A model generated the notes under the pieces. That model was not told the origin of the DNA. It was given only the letters and a program-made list of their open reading frames with translations, and did no database searches. From contig NZ_JBNGOZ010000020.1 of the NCBI RefSeq assembly GCF_050589825.1, positions 28,670 to 92,669 on the forward strand: 64,000 nucleotides of DNA, read 5' to 3'. Origin of the DNA: Carboxylicivirga longa (GTDB taxonomy: Bacteria; Bacteroidota; Bacteroidia; Bacteroidales; Marinilabiliaceae). Numbering within the stretch: the stretch's first letter is position 1; each line of letters opens with the position of its first letter. A program made the translations under genes and the position numbers. Positions 6,250-15,667 of this stretch are shown in pieces.

Positions 6250-8487
6250 ATGAACAAGTTTCGAACGATTATCTACGGCGTACTGGCAAGTGTATTTTTT
6301 AGTTGTGCGGCCGACGGAGATAAGGCTGATCCGCTGCTCGATTATGTCGATCCTTTTATCGGTACCGGTTTTCACGGGCACACTTTTCCGGGCGCCACGC
6401 TGCCTTTCGGTATGGTGCAGCTCAGCCCCGATACGCACCTCTATGGGTGGGATGCCAGCAGTGGTTATCACTACGAGGACTCACTGATCTATGCCTTTAG
6501 CCATACGCACTTGAGTGGAACTGGCATTGGCGACCTGGGTGATGTGGCATTGATGCCTTATTCAGGTGACTTGGGGCAGACCCCTGTTGCCACTTTTGAT
6601 AAGGCCAGCGAGGAGGCTTCACCGGGATATTATACCGTTCATCTGCGTAACTACGATGTGGCGGTGGAGTTAACCACCACCTTACGGGTGGGCATGCACC
6701 GTTATCAGTTTGGTAAGAGTGATGAACGCAATGTGATGTTGAACCTAAGTCATGTGCTGCAATCCAACTGGGGCAATGCTATTACCGCCAATCGCTGCAC
6801 AATTATTGATGCACAAACCATTGAGGGCGTGCAGCGTTCAACGGGTTGGGCGCATGATCATCTGGTGGCCTATCGCATTGAGTTTTCTGAGCCTGTTGTG
6901 AAGCGCAAAGTGCTGGTTGATGGTAAAGAAACTGAGCAGTCCATAATTGACTCTAAAGACGCACAACTACACTTCTCATTCGCACAGAGTGATGAGCCGC
7001 TGGTGGTGAAAGTGGCTATTTCGGCGGTTGATCCTGAAGGAGCTGAGAAGAATATGAAGCAGGAACTGCCGGGCTGGGATTTCGATGGAACGCTAAGTTC
7101 AGCACAGAATGAGTGGCGCAATCAGCTTCGTCAGATGACCATTGAGACGAATGATGAAACGATAAAAACGAATTTTTATACGGCACTTTACCATTCTATG
7201 ATGGCGCCCTTTATCTGGCAAGATGTGGATGGTCGATACCGTGGCATGGATAAGCAAATTCATCAGGCGGCCGAAGGAGAGGTTAACTACACTGTATTCT
7301 CCTTGTGGGATACTTTCCGTGCTTTTCACCCCCTCATGACCATTATTAATCCTGAGAAAGCTAGTATCTGGAGTGAGGCGCTAGTGCAAAAATACCGCGA
7401 GGGAGGCGTATTGCCCAAATGGCCTTTAGTAAGTAACTACACCGGTACCATGGTAGGGTATCCCGCTGTGTCGGTGCTGGCTGATGCTGTAGCCAAGGGG
7501 CTTGCCCCAAACGACCTTGATGCATGGCTGGAAGCAGCTGTTCAGTCGGCCACCTGGCGGCCTGATATTGTGGAGCGTTTCAAAGGTACGCGTGAGGCTG
7601 CTGTAATGCCCCGCCATATTTATTTTAAGGAAACCCTGGGTTGGGTGCCCAGCGATTCGGTAGCTGAAGCTGTTTCCTATGGTTTGGAGATGGCCTACTA
7701 CGACTGGTGTGTGGCACAAATCGCTACGGCGGCTGGTAATACGGCAGTGGCCAATGAGTTCAAGAACAAGGCGGCTTACTTCAAGCACTATTTCGATGCC
7801 AAATCGGGATTAATGCGGGGTAAGAATTACGATGGCAGCTGGGTAACACCTTTCCGCCCTCGCTATTCGAGTCATGAGAAGAGTGATTACGTGGAGGGGA
7901 ATGCCTGGCAGTGGAGCTTCTTCACACCCCATGCCAATGATGAGCTGATTGAGTTGTATGGCTCAGCCGATCGCTTCGAGGCCATGCTCGATACCCTCTT
8001 TACTACCGACTCTACCATCGAAGGTGAAGATGCCTCGGGCGATATTACTGGTCTCATTGGTCAGTATGCCCATGGAAACGAGCCAAGCCACCACATGGCC
8101 TATCTGTATAATTGGACAGGAGCGCCGCATAAAGTCAATGAGCGCCTGGATCAGATCATGCGTCAGTTTTATCTGCCTGAGCCTGCCGGTATCATCGGTA
8201 ACGAGGATTGTGGACAGATGTCGGCCTGGTATGTGATGAGTGCATTGGGCTTCTATCAGGTGTGTCCGGGGGATCCTACTTATACTACCGGGCGCCCAAT
8301 GGTTGATAAGGCTACCATACGCGTTGGGGAGGGGCAGTTGCAAATTATCGCCCATAATAACAGCGCTGAAAATATGTATGTTGAAAAGATATTACTGAAT
8401 GGCAGGCAGCTTGAAAAACCCTTCTTTACCCACGAGCAGTTGATGGACGGAGGTACGCTGGAGTTTTTTATGAGCAATAAAAAATAG
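6250..8487 (+). CDS. GH92 alpha-mannosidase lipoprotein (first copy)
   Basis: A 745-residue glycoside hydrolase of family 92, Ca2+-dependent exo-alpha-mannosidases that trim N-glycan or fungal mannan. I chose the ATG at 6250 because it yields a lipoprotein signal (MNKFRTI...FFSCAADG, Cys near residue 19). An in-frame extension upstream to 6109 would bury that signal. Family motifs are YVDPFIGTGFHGHTFPGA at the N-terminus, EGNAWQW (around residue 555, the probable general-acid glutamate) and GNEDCGQMSAW (around 660, catalytic-base region). The EGN/NEDCG combination is what I associate with alpha-1,2-mannosidases. It lies upstream of the Wzi/sugar-nucleotide cluster but is separated by a hairpin. 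Confidence 0.94.
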   Translation: MNKFRTIIYGVLASVFFSCAADGDKADPLLDYVDPFIGTGFHGHTFPGATLPFGMVQLSPDTHLYGWDASSGYHYEDSLIYAFSHTHLSGTGIGDLGDVALMPYSGDLGQTPVATFDKASEEASPGYYTVHLRNYDVAVELTTTLRVGMHRYQFGKSDERNVMLNLSHVLQSNWGNAITANRCTIIDAQTIEGVQRSTGWAHDHLVAYRIEFSEPVVKRKVLVDGKETEQSIIDSKDAQLHFSFAQSDEPLVVKVAISAVDPEGAEKNMKQELPGWDFDGTLSSAQNEWRNQLRQMTIETNDETIKTNFYTALYHSMMAPFIWQDVDGRYRGMDKQIHQAAEGEVNYTVFSLWDTFRAFHPLMTIINPEKASIWSEALVQKYREGGVLPKWPLVSNYTGTMVGYPAVSVLADAVAKGLAPNDLDAWLEAAVQSATWRPDIVERFKGTREAAVMPRHIYFKETLGWVPSDSVAEAVSYGLEMAYYDWCVAQIATAAGNTAVANEFKNKAAYFKHYFDAKSGLMRGKNYDGSWVTPFRPRYSSHEKSDYVEGNAWQWSFFTPHANDELIELYGSADRFEAMLDTLFTTDSTIEGEDASGDITGLIGQYAHGNEPSHHMAYLYNWTGAPHKVNERLDQIMRQFYLPEPAGIIGNEDCGQMSAWYVMSALGFYQVCPGDPTYTTGRPMVDKATIRVGEGQLQIIAHNNSAENMYVEKILLNGRQLEKPFFTHEQLMDGGTLEFFMSNKK

Positions 8488-8529
8488 GTAAAATAAGATT
8501 TCGTGCATCTTTGTGCGATAAAAAATACG

Positions 8530-8585
8530 GATGAGCCGGTGCTACCGCAGTATGACAACTGTGCAGCTTCGGCTCATCTTTGTTT
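8530..8585 (+). terminator. Hairpin terminator after the first GH92 gene
   Basis: GATGAGCCG (8530-8538) pairs perfectly with CGGCTCATC (8570-8578) across a 31-nt partly structured loop, and TTTGTTT follows. Confidence 0.65.
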
Positions 8586-8741
8586 ATGCCTTCGGTATAT
8601 TTTTTTGAGTAATGCCGAATGGGAGTATGTAAGTTATCCTAATTGCCTGATTATATTGTTGTTTTTAAGGATTATAGGAAGAGGTGTAATTTGATTACGT
8701 GGGTGCTATTAACTATTTTCGGTGCAGTCAAACCTAAGTCT

Positions 8742-10382
8742 ATGAAACACCTGTTCACTCTTTTCGTACTGTTAATTTGTTTTTTCACAACCCTACAGGC
8801 ACAGGAGGTGCCCCATCACATTAGTAATGGCGCTATCTACGAATTTATTGATGAGCTGGCCAATAAAGGCCTGGTTACGCTTAATACAACCATCAAGCCC
8901 TACTCGCGCCGCACCATTGCTCTTGCTCTAAAGCAGGCCGATGGTCACCCGGAGTTAAGCAAACGGCAGCAGCAGGAAGTGACTTTTTACCGGAAGGATT
9001 TTAATAAGGAACTTTTGGTGGGGAAGGACTTTGATAAGCGTTTTGATGTTTTCTATCACAGCGATTCCTTATTTAAGATCACCATTAATCCCATTCTTGG
9101 GGGGCAGTTTTTTAATAATGGCGATAAAACGGTGTATCATCGATGGGGTGGTGCTGAGTTTTATGGTTCGGTGGGTAAGCATCTGGCTATTTATGGTAGC
9201 CTGCGCGATAATCATGAGTCGCGTTATCTAGGTGGGCCTGAATACATCAGCAAACGTCCCGGTGCCGTTTATAAGGGCGATGACCTTAACAAAGACTATT
9301 CCGAGGCGAGGGGCGGCATTGTCTATTCGTGGAAATGGGGCAGTCTTGGCCTGCATAAGGATAATCCGGTATGGGGGAGTGGTTACAGCGATGCGGTAAT
9401 ACTTAGCGGGCGGGCACCGTCTTACGGCTACCTGTCATTTAAAATGCAACCGGTGGAGTGGTTTGAGTTTAACTATATGCATGGATGGCTGGTGAGTGAG
9501 GTGGTAGACTCATCGCGTACCTACAGGGTATATAATGGCGATCGTGAGGTGTATGCCAATAAGTTTATTGCGGCCAATATGTTTACGGTAAAGCCCTGGA
9601 AGAAGCTGAATATCTCTTTTGGCAACTCTATTATCTATGGCGATACAGACTTTAACCCAGCTTATCTGGTGCCTTTCCTGTTCTTTAAGTCGGTAGATCA
9701 TACCTATAACTCATGGGATAACTGGGTGGGGCACAATGCGCAAATGTTTATCGACATTAGCAGCCGGCAAATTAAGGGATTGCATCTCTACACTTCTTTT
9801 TTTATAGATGAAATAGCCATTTCCGATATGTTTAATCCGGCTACTCACTCCAACGATTTTGCTTTTAAGGTAGGAGCCAAGTCCAATGATTTGCTGCCCA
9901 ATCTAATGCTTAATGCCGAATATACCTTAGTACGTCCGCTCACCTACGAGCATTTCATTCCCACGGTGGATTTCGAGAGTAACTTGTACGGATTGGGGAC
10001 TTACATGGGCGGTAATGCTGCCGAGCTGTTTTTGTCCTGTGCTTATGCGCCCATTCGCGGCTTGCGCCTTCAACTCGATTATACACATTTGAAAAAAGGG
10101 AAGGATTATCAGCAAATATTCGATGACGGAGAGGTGGCCTTACATCCTGAAATTAATCCGGATCAGGAGGAGATTCGTCGCGGTCTTCCCTTTATGAATG
10201 AAGTGCGCTATAAGAATGCAAGCATTACTTTTAAGGCGGCTTATCAAATTATTAATGACGGATTTATCTTTGTGGAGGCTACCCGTAATAGCTTTGATGG
10301 GCCCGACAAAGAGATTTATTCCAATCCTTACTACCTGAGCGGCGATAATATATTATCCTTCGGTATGAACTTTGGATTCTGA
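8742..10382 (+). CDS. Wzi-family capsule assembly outer-membrane protein
   Basis: A 546-residue protein with a signal peptide (MKHLFTLFVLLICFFTTLQAQ). The ATG at 8742 was chosen because it puts the signal at the N-terminus. The mature part begins with a helical segment typical of Wzi/LptD-like capsule assembly proteins (GAIYEFIDELANKGLV). A long region rich in alternating aromatic and polar residues follows and ends in a terminal F (SFGMNFGF), as expected of an outer-membrane beta-barrel. In Enterobacteria Wzi tethers capsule at the cell surface. Its position 36 bp before the diacetamido-uronic-acid pathway supports a surface-polysaccharide role. The exact function in Bacteroidota is inferred. 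Confidence 0.8.
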   Translation: MKHLFTLFVLLICFFTTLQAQEVPHHISNGAIYEFIDELANKGLVTLNTTIKPYSRRTIALALKQADGHPELSKRQQQEVTFYRKDFNKELLVGKDFDKRFDVFYHSDSLFKITINPILGGQFFNNGDKTVYHRWGGAEFYGSVGKHLAIYGSLRDNHESRYLGGPEYISKRPGAVYKGDDLNKDYSEARGGIVYSWKWGSLGLHKDNPVWGSGYSDAVILSGRAPSYGYLSFKMQPVEWFEFNYMHGWLVSEVVDSSRTYRVYNGDREVYANKFIAANMFTVKPWKKLNISFGNSIIYGDTDFNPAYLVPFLFFKSVDHTYNSWDNWVGHNAQMFIDISSRQIKGLHLYTSFFIDEIAISDMFNPATHSNDFAFKVGAKSNDLLPNLMLNAEYTLVRPLTYEHFIPTVDFESNLYGLGTYMGGNAAELFLSCAYAPIRGLRLQLDYTHLKKGKDYQQIFDDGEVALHPEINPDQEEIRRGLPFMNEVRYKNASITFKAAYQIINDGFIFVEATRNSFDGPDKEIYSNPYYLSGDNILSFGMNFGF

Positions 10383-10390
10383 TATTTTTG
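10383..10390 (+). promoter_or_regulatory. Possible -7 element for the sugar-nucleotide operon
   Basis: TATTTTTG matches TAnnTTTG and sits 28 bases before the aminotransferase ATG, immediately after the Wzi stop codon. I see no well-placed -33 TTG. Confidence 0.4.
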
Positions 10391-10418
10391 TTAATTTAAC
10401 AGGCTTGAAAATGGTAAT

Positions 10419-11543
10419 ATGGAACAAATAAGAATGGTGGATCTTAAGGCTCAGTATAATCGACTTAAGCCTGCGATCGATACGGCCATGGAGGAGGTGC
10501 TGGAGCAAACTGCATTTATTAACGGGCCTGCGGTAAAAACATTTCAGTCTAACCTGGAAAGTTATCTGGGTGTAAGGCATGTAATACCCTGCGGAAATGG
10601 TACCGATGCTTTGCAGGTGGCGCTGATGGCCATGGATTTGCAGGAAGGAGATGAGGTGATCACCTCCACCTTTACCTTTATTGCCACGGTAGAAGTAATT
10701 GCCCTTCTCAAGCTAAAGCCTGTACTGGTAGATGTTGACCCAAATACTTTTACGCTGCTGCCCGAGGCTGTGGAGGCTGCTATTACTAAGCGGACAAAAG
10801 TAATTTTACCGGTGCATTTGTTTGGTCAGGGGGCCGATATGAACCGCTTGATGGATATTGCGCAACAGCATGGAATTAAGGTAGTGGAAGACACCGCGCA
10901 GGCCATAGGAAGTAACTATCGCCTTGGTGACAAATCACTGCGCCTGGGTACGATAGGCGATGTGGGATGCACTTCTTTTTTTCCCTCTAAAAATCTGGGT
11001 TGTTTTGGCGATGGCGGTGCCTGTTTTACCAATAATGATGCCTTGGCAGCTCGTATGCGCATGATTGTGAATCATGGATCAGAAAAAAAATACTATCATA
11101 AAGTAATCGGAGTCAATTCGCGTCTTGACACTCTGCAGGCCGCCGTCCTGAACGAGAAACTCAAACATTTGGATGATTTTAATGCCCGTCGATGCAAGGC
11201 TGCTGACTTCTATGATGGTATCCTTCGTGGACACGCTGAGTTGCAAGTGCCCTGTCGTATTGCCGAATCCGAGCATACCTTTCATCAGTACACGCTGCGG
11301 ATAAAGGATGGCCGACGCGATGCTTTGCAGGCCTACCTTAAGGATAAAGGAATTCCTTCAATGATTTATTATCCTGTGCCTTTGCATCGTCAGGAAGCCT
11401 TTATACCGTATATGGAAAATACAACTATGCTGCCCAATGCTGATTTATTAAGTACAGAGGTGTTATCTTTGCCCATGCACACAGAGCTGAGCCACGAACA
11501 ATTAAGTTATATAACCGATGCCATCCTGGCATTTTTTGAATAG
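10419..11543 (+). CDS. wbpE: DegT/DnrJ/EryC1/StrS aminotransferase, WbpE-like
   Basis: A 374-residue PLP-dependent sugar aminotransferase. The start MEQIRMVDLKAQYNRLKP is typical of WbpE/WlbC enzymes, which aminate UDP-3-keto-GlcNAcA from glutamate to give UDP-GlcNAc3NA. The PLP-binding lysine sits in CTSFFPSKNLGCFGDGGAC (about residues 186-204). Other family marks are GNGTDAL and the VEDTAQAIG aspartate motif. It is the first of four closely packed genes and the next ATG lies 3 bases past the stop. WbpE specificity is inferred from the neighbouring WbpD- and WbpB-like genes rather than from sequence alone. Confidence 0.88.
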   Translation: MEQIRMVDLKAQYNRLKPAIDTAMEEVLEQTAFINGPAVKTFQSNLESYLGVRHVIPCGNGTDALQVALMAMDLQEGDEVITSTFTFIATVEVIALLKLKPVLVDVDPNTFTLLPEAVEAAITKRTKVILPVHLFGQGADMNRLMDIAQQHGIKVVEDTAQAIGSNYRLGDKSLRLGTIGDVGCTSFFPSKNLGCFGDGGACFTNNDALAARMRMIVNHGSEKKYYHKVIGVNSRLDTLQAAVLNEKLKHLDDFNARRCKAADFYDGILRGHAELQVPCRIAESEHTFHQYTLRIKDGRRDALQAYLKDKGIPSMIYYPVPLHRQEAFIPYMENTTMLPNADLLSTEVLSLPMHTELSHEQLSYITDAILAFFE

Positions 11544-11546
11544 ATT

Positions 11547-12131
11547 ATGAGTGAAATCGATTATTATGCTCACGAAACAGCGGTGATAGATGATGATTGT
11601 GTCATCCATAAAGGGGTGAAGATCTGGCATTTTTCACATATTATGACAGGTTCTGTTATTGGCGAAAACTGCAATCTCGGACAAAACGTGGTGGTGTCGC
11701 CAGGGGTTACCTTGGGTAAAAATGTAAAGGTGCAAAACAATGTTTCTATTTATACAGGTGTTATCTGTGAAGACGATGTGTTTCTTGGGCCATCCATGGT
11801 TTTTACTAACGTGGTGAACCCGCGAAGCGCCGTTAACCGCCGCAATGAGTACCTGAAAACGATAGTGGAAAAAGGTGCTACCATTGGAGCCAATGCTACA
11901 ATTGTTTGTGGACACAATATTGGTAGATATGCTTTTATTGGTGCCGGAGCGGTCGTTACAAAAACCGTTGTGCCTTATGCGCTGGTGGTGGGTAATCCCT
12001 CACGTCAGATAGGTTGGATTAGCGAGTTGGGTCATCGTTTGGAATTTGATTCAGCCGGTATTGCGGTGTGCCCTGAAGGAAACGACAAATATAGATTAGA
12101 GAACAACAAGGTAGAGAAGATAAGGGATTAA
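11547..12131 (+). CDS. wbpD: Left-handed beta-helix N-acetyltransferase, WbpD/WlbB-like
   Basis: A 194-residue acyltransferase with hexapeptide repeats from about residue 18 to 160 (HKGVKIWHFSHIM, GENCNLGQNVVVSPGV, GATIGANATIVCGHNIGRYAF). It should acetylate the 3-amino group of UDP-GlcNAc3NA with acetyl-CoA, giving UDP-2,3-diacetamido-2,3-dideoxyglucuronate. Starting YYAHETAVIDDDC and containing the NVVNPRSAVNRRNEY segment, it matches the WbpD/WlbB group of trimeric enzymes. Its stop codon overlaps the next start by one base (TAATG), indicating translational coupling. Confidence 0.92.
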   Translation: MSEIDYYAHETAVIDDDCVIHKGVKIWHFSHIMTGSVIGENCNLGQNVVVSPGVTLGKNVKVQNNVSIYTGVICEDDVFLGPSMVFTNVVNPRSAVNRRNEYLKTIVEKGATIGANATIVCGHNIGRYAFIGAGAVVTKTVVPYALVVGNPSRQIGWISELGHRLEFDSAGIAVCPEGNDKYRLENNKVEKIRD

Positions 12132-13156
12132 TGATTTCAAAAGCAACAATACAATTTGCCATAATTGGTATGGGGCACATTGGTAAGCGCCATGCCGAGA
12201 TGATAAAGCGAAATGAAGCGGCCGAACTGGTGGCCGTATGCGATATATTAACGGCTGATGAGGTGGGCTGGCAGGGAACGGTTCCTTTTTACAAGGATAT
12301 GGAGACCCTGCTTGAGCAGCATCCCGAGGTGGATGTGATTAATATTTGCACGCCCAATGGTTTGCACGCCCAACAGGCTATTCAGGCGCTGGAGGCGCGT
12401 AAGCACATTGTGGTGGAAAAGCCCATGGCACTTAATAAGGCTGATGCCGAAAAGGTGATCTTCAAAGCGCTTCAGGTATCGCGACAGGTATTTGCTGTGA
12501 TGCAAAACCGTTATTCGCCACCTAGTGTATGGTTGAAGCAGATTGTGGATGAAAAACGTTTGGGTGACATATTTATGGTGCAGCTAAACTGTTACTGGAA
12601 CCGCGATGACCGCTACTACAAAAAAGGGAATTGGCATGGCGATAAAGAGCTGGATGGCGGTACTTTATTTACCCAGTTTTCGCATTTTGTGGATATTATG
12701 TATTGGCTTTTTGGCGATATTGCCAATATTAAAGGACAGTTCAAGGATTTTAGTCACCAGCATTCCACCGATTTTGAAGACAGTGGCTTTGTTTCCTTTG
12801 ACTTTGTTAACGGTGGCATGGGTAGTCTTAATTATAGTACTTCTGTTTGGAATCAGAACCTGGAAAGCAGCATCACCATTATTGGTAGTAAGGGCACTGT
12901 TAAGGTGTCGGGTCAGTATATGAACGAGGTGGTGGAGTGCCATATCGAAAATTATGAAATGCCAACACTCGAAGCTTCCAATCCGCCCAACGATTATGGA
13001 CCCTACAAGGGATCGGCAGCTAATCATCACTATGTAATTGACAATGTGGTAAGCGTGCTCAAAGGCGATGGAAGTATTACCACCAATGCCCTGGAAGGGC
13101 TGAAGGTGGTTGAGATGATTGAACGTATATACAAACACAAACCCTCCGGATTATAA
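12131..13156 (+). CDS. wbpB: Gfo/Idh/MocA oxidoreductase, WbpB/WlbA-like
   Basis: A 341-residue NAD-dependent sugar oxidoreductase. The Rossmann fingerprint is IGMGHIGKRHAEMI (residues about 11-24), and the family EKP motif is in VVEKPMALNKADAE (about 95-108). It should oxidise C3 of UDP-GlcNAcA to the 3-keto sugar, the substrate of the aminotransferase two genes upstream. In WbpB-type enzymes 2-oxoglutarate recycles the bound NADH. The start ATG overlaps the preceding stop. The dehydrogenase gene that would supply its substrate begins 13 bases downstream. Confidence 0.92.
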   Translation: MISKATIQFAIIGMGHIGKRHAEMIKRNEAAELVAVCDILTADEVGWQGTVPFYKDMETLLEQHPEVDVINICTPNGLHAQQAIQALEARKHIVVEKPMALNKADAEKVIFKALQVSRQVFAVMQNRYSPPSVWLKQIVDEKRLGDIFMVQLNCYWNRDDRYYKKGNWHGDKELDGGTLFTQFSHFVDIMYWLFGDIANIKGQFKDFSHQHSTDFEDSGFVSFDFVNGGMGSLNYSTSVWNQNLESSITIIGSKGTVKVSGQYMNEVVECHIENYEMPTLEASNPPNDYGPYKGSAANHHYVIDNVVSVLKGDGSITTNALEGLKVVEMIERIYKHKPSGL

Positions 13157-13169
13157 ATTCACACCAACT

Positions 13170-14459
13170 ATGTTAGAACAGTTATTAGCAAAAGAAAAGA
13201 AGCTTTCTGTGATTGGCCTGGGCTATGTGGGCCTGCCTATTGCATTGGAGTTTGCACGTAAGATGTCAGTCATTGGCTTTGATATTAAAGATGAGCGCGT
13301 TGAGCAGATGCGCAATGGTATTGATCCAAGTAAAGAGTTGGATGCTTCGGCCTTCGAGGGCTGCGATATTACCTTCACCAGCAAGGCTGAAGATTTAAAA
13401 GCGGCCAACTTTCATGTGGTGGCGGTTCCTACGCCCATCAATGAGCATAATCTGCCTGACTTGCGTCCGCTGTTGAGTGCGACACGGGCTGTGGGTAAGA
13501 TTCTGAAGAAGGGCGATTATGTGGTGTTTGAATCAACTGTTTATCCGGGTTGCACCGAAGACGACTGTGTGCCCATCTTGGAAGCCGAATCGGGTTTGAA
13601 GTTCAATATTGATTTTAAAGTGGGTTTTAGCCCCGAGCGCATCAACCCCGGCGATAAAGAACACACACTGACCAAGATATTGAAGATCGTATCCGGTAGC
13701 GATGCGGAATCCGCGCAAGTGATTGAAGCAGTGTATGCAAGTATCATAACGGCAGGAATCCACAAGGCGAGCTCCATTAAAGTGGCCGAAGCGGCTAAGA
13801 TTATTGAGAATACGCAGCGTGACGTGAACATCGCTCTGATGAATGAGTTATCGCTTATTTTCGATCGTATGGACATCAATACTTTTGAAGTGCTTGAGGC
13901 GGCCGGTACCAAGTGGAACTTTCTGCGTTTCTTCCCCGGCCTGGTAGGAGGACATTGTATTGGTGTTGATCCTTATTACCTCACTTATAAGGCCAATGAG
14001 TTGGGTTATCATTCTAAGATTATTACGGGCGGGCGTTTTATCAATGACTCCATGGGTGGTTACATTGCGAAAACGACCGTAAAGAAAATGATTTCCAATG
14101 GTAATAAAATAAACGGAGCCCGGGTGCTTATTATGGGTGCCACCTTTAAAGAAAATGTGAGTGATATTCGCAACTCCAAAGTGGCTGATGTGGTTAAGGA
14201 ATTAAAGTCCTTTAGTGTGGATGTGGATGTGATTGATCCGCATGCTTCATCGGAAGAGGTGATGCATGAATATGGTTACGGTTTAATTGATACCGTAAAT
14301 GATAAATATAATGCCGTAATTGTTGCGGTTAATCACGATGAGTATGTGAAGCTTGATGAGGCCTACTTTAAATCCATTATGGTTGATGAGGGAGTTTTTG
14401 TTGATGTGAAAGGCATCTATCGTAATAAGATAAAGGATCTTACTTATTGGAGTCTCTAG
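13170..14459 (+). CDS. UDP-N-acetylhexosamine 6-dehydrogenase, TviB/WbpO-like
   Basis: A 429-residue nucleotide-sugar dehydrogenase oxidising UDP-HexNAc at C6 to the uronic acid, using two NAD+. The ATG at 13170 was chosen because the NAD-binding VIGLGYVGLPIALEF follows at about residues 13-27. An upstream in-frame ATG overlaps wbpB. The catalytic-Cys motif is GLVGGHCIGVDPYYLTYKA (about 265-283), and ESTVYPGCTEDDC and KIIENTQRDVN are conserved. The TPINEHNLPDL and YPGCTEDDC stretches are closer to TviB/WbpO than to E. coli WecC. With the three upstream genes it completes UDP-GlcNAc to UDP-GlcNAc3NAcA; UDP-GlcNAc as substrate is inferred. Confidence 0.93.
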   Translation: MLEQLLAKEKKLSVIGLGYVGLPIALEFARKMSVIGFDIKDERVEQMRNGIDPSKELDASAFEGCDITFTSKAEDLKAANFHVVAVPTPINEHNLPDLRPLLSATRAVGKILKKGDYVVFESTVYPGCTEDDCVPILEAESGLKFNIDFKVGFSPERINPGDKEHTLTKILKIVSGSDAESAQVIEAVYASIITAGIHKASSIKVAEAAKIIENTQRDVNIALMNELSLIFDRMDINTFEVLEAAGTKWNFLRFFPGLVGGHCIGVDPYYLTYKANELGYHSKIITGGRFINDSMGGYIAKTTVKKMISNGNKINGARVLIMGATFKENVSDIRNSKVADVVKELKSFSVDVDVIDPHASSEEVMHEYGYGLIDTVNDKYNAVIVAVNHDEYVKLDEAYFKSIMVDEGVFVDVKGIYRNKIKDLTYWSL

Positions 14460-14481
14460 TGATTTTGTAAGTATAAGGCAT

Positions 14482-14520
14482 AAAAAACGGTGTATCGAAA
14501 ATTTTTGATACACCGTTTTT
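14482..14520. terminator. Bidirectional terminator after the sugar-nucleotide operon
   Basis: A perfect 13-bp stem (14484-14496 with 14507-14519) is bounded by an A run on the left and a T run on the right. It serves both the rightward operon and the leftward gene that ends at 14564. Confidence 0.93.
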
Positions 14521-14563
14521 GGGTTTTGTAGCCAGCATTCCAACGGTAGGCTGTGCGTTTTGT

Positions 14564-15172
14564 TTAGCGGTTAATTTCATAATAGTATTCTTTAGTTCCG
14601 GAAACCAATGATACAAAATAATTACCTCTGGGTAGGTCTTTTAGGTCGAACATACCTGAGTAAGTAGTTTCTGATGATAAATTCGCATTGTATAGTTCAG
14701 CTCCTATTTTATCAGTGATGCTAATGGATAAGTCTTTGTTGTCAAAGTTATTGTGGCTTACGTAAAGCTTATCTTCTGCAACCCTGAAAAAGATCAGATC
14801 TGATTGCTCCATCACTTTCGTATTGGCCGATTGGATTAGTTCTTTGTTGGCAATGGTGAAAACATCGGAAGAGGTCCCGTTTTTGCCCGTCAGTTCAATG
14901 GTGTAATCGCCATCGTCCAAAGAGGTGAGGTCAAAAACTTTCTGAAATGGGGTGGCTGCTTTAATCTGCGAACTTGAATATAGGAGTTGGCCTTCTTCAT
15001 CGAAAATTTTCACACGATAGGCTTCTGATAAGTCGTAGCGTGCTGTAATAATTGCATAGTTGGTTTTTAAATAAGAATCGATAACAATGGTACCTTTTCC
15101 AAATACTCCGGTACTCAATAGGGTCAATGCTGCAATTGGCAAAATCCTCCTTAATACATTTGCTTTTGTCAT
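14564..15172 (-). CDS. Secreted hypothetical protein with two beta-sandwich-like repeats
   Basis: A 202-residue protein with a signal peptide (hydrophobic residues about 11-24, likely cleaved near VFGKG). The mature part looks like two related modules of about 80 residues. Each ends with an aromatic-rich DL-DGDYTIEL or DLPRGNYFVSLV segment. Such endings resemble DUF3244 proteins and the beta-sandwich C-terminal domains of T9SS cargo. The last residues (KEYYYEINR) do not give a convincing sorting signal. I assign no function. It is monocistronic with a shared bidirectional terminator, and a possible -7 element lies at 15235-15242. Confidence 0.75.
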   Translation of the reverse strand: MTKANVLRRILPIAALTLLSTGVFGKGTIVIDSYLKTNYAIITARYDLSEAYRVKIFDEEGQLLYSSSQIKAATPFQKVFDLTSLDDGDYTIELTGKNGTSSDVFTIANKELIQSANTKVMEQSDLIFFRVAEDKLYVSHNNFDNKDLSISITDKIGAELYNANLSSETTYSGMFDLKDLPRGNYFVSLVSGTKEYYYEINR

Positions 15173-15234
15173 AGTAAAATTTGTTTAATTGTTAATAATT
15201 TTATGCTGCACCCTTTTGTTTGTGGGGTACGCTA

Positions 15235-15242
15235 CAAAAATA
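15235..15242 (-). promoter_or_regulatory. Possible -7 element for the secreted hypothetical gene
   Basis: The reverse strand reads TATTTTTG, matching TAnnTTTG, about 63 bases upstream of the ATG at 15172. No -33 TTG is at the right spacing. Confidence 0.4.
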
Positions 15243-15667
15243 GCTTGTTTTACTACAACTATATGTTAATATAAGGAGGTTGTATTGTTAATTATTCGAA
15301 ATGTAATTTTTTACTTACCAGCAGGAGAGGTGTTGTCGCTTTTGTTACTAAAAAATTGATTTTTTAGTTTGGATTAGAAGGAGGGTCTTGGTTCAAGACC
15401 TTGATTCTTAAGGGGTGAAAAGCGTGTCTTTCGATATGTTTCATACCTGAAAGTCGTTTTTAGTTAGGAGGAAGATAACGGAAAAGAGAGGGGGAGAAGC
15501 CTAAATTGGGCAGTGTTCAGTAAAACTGTGTTAAAAAGGTGTAATTAATCCATTAGGAAATTTCAGATTGTTACCTTGTGGTTAATTTCAATAACAGATT
15601 ATAATTTGCATTTCGGAGGAATCGCAACCCTGTACTTGCATTCGTCAATCAATTTTGTTCAAATATT

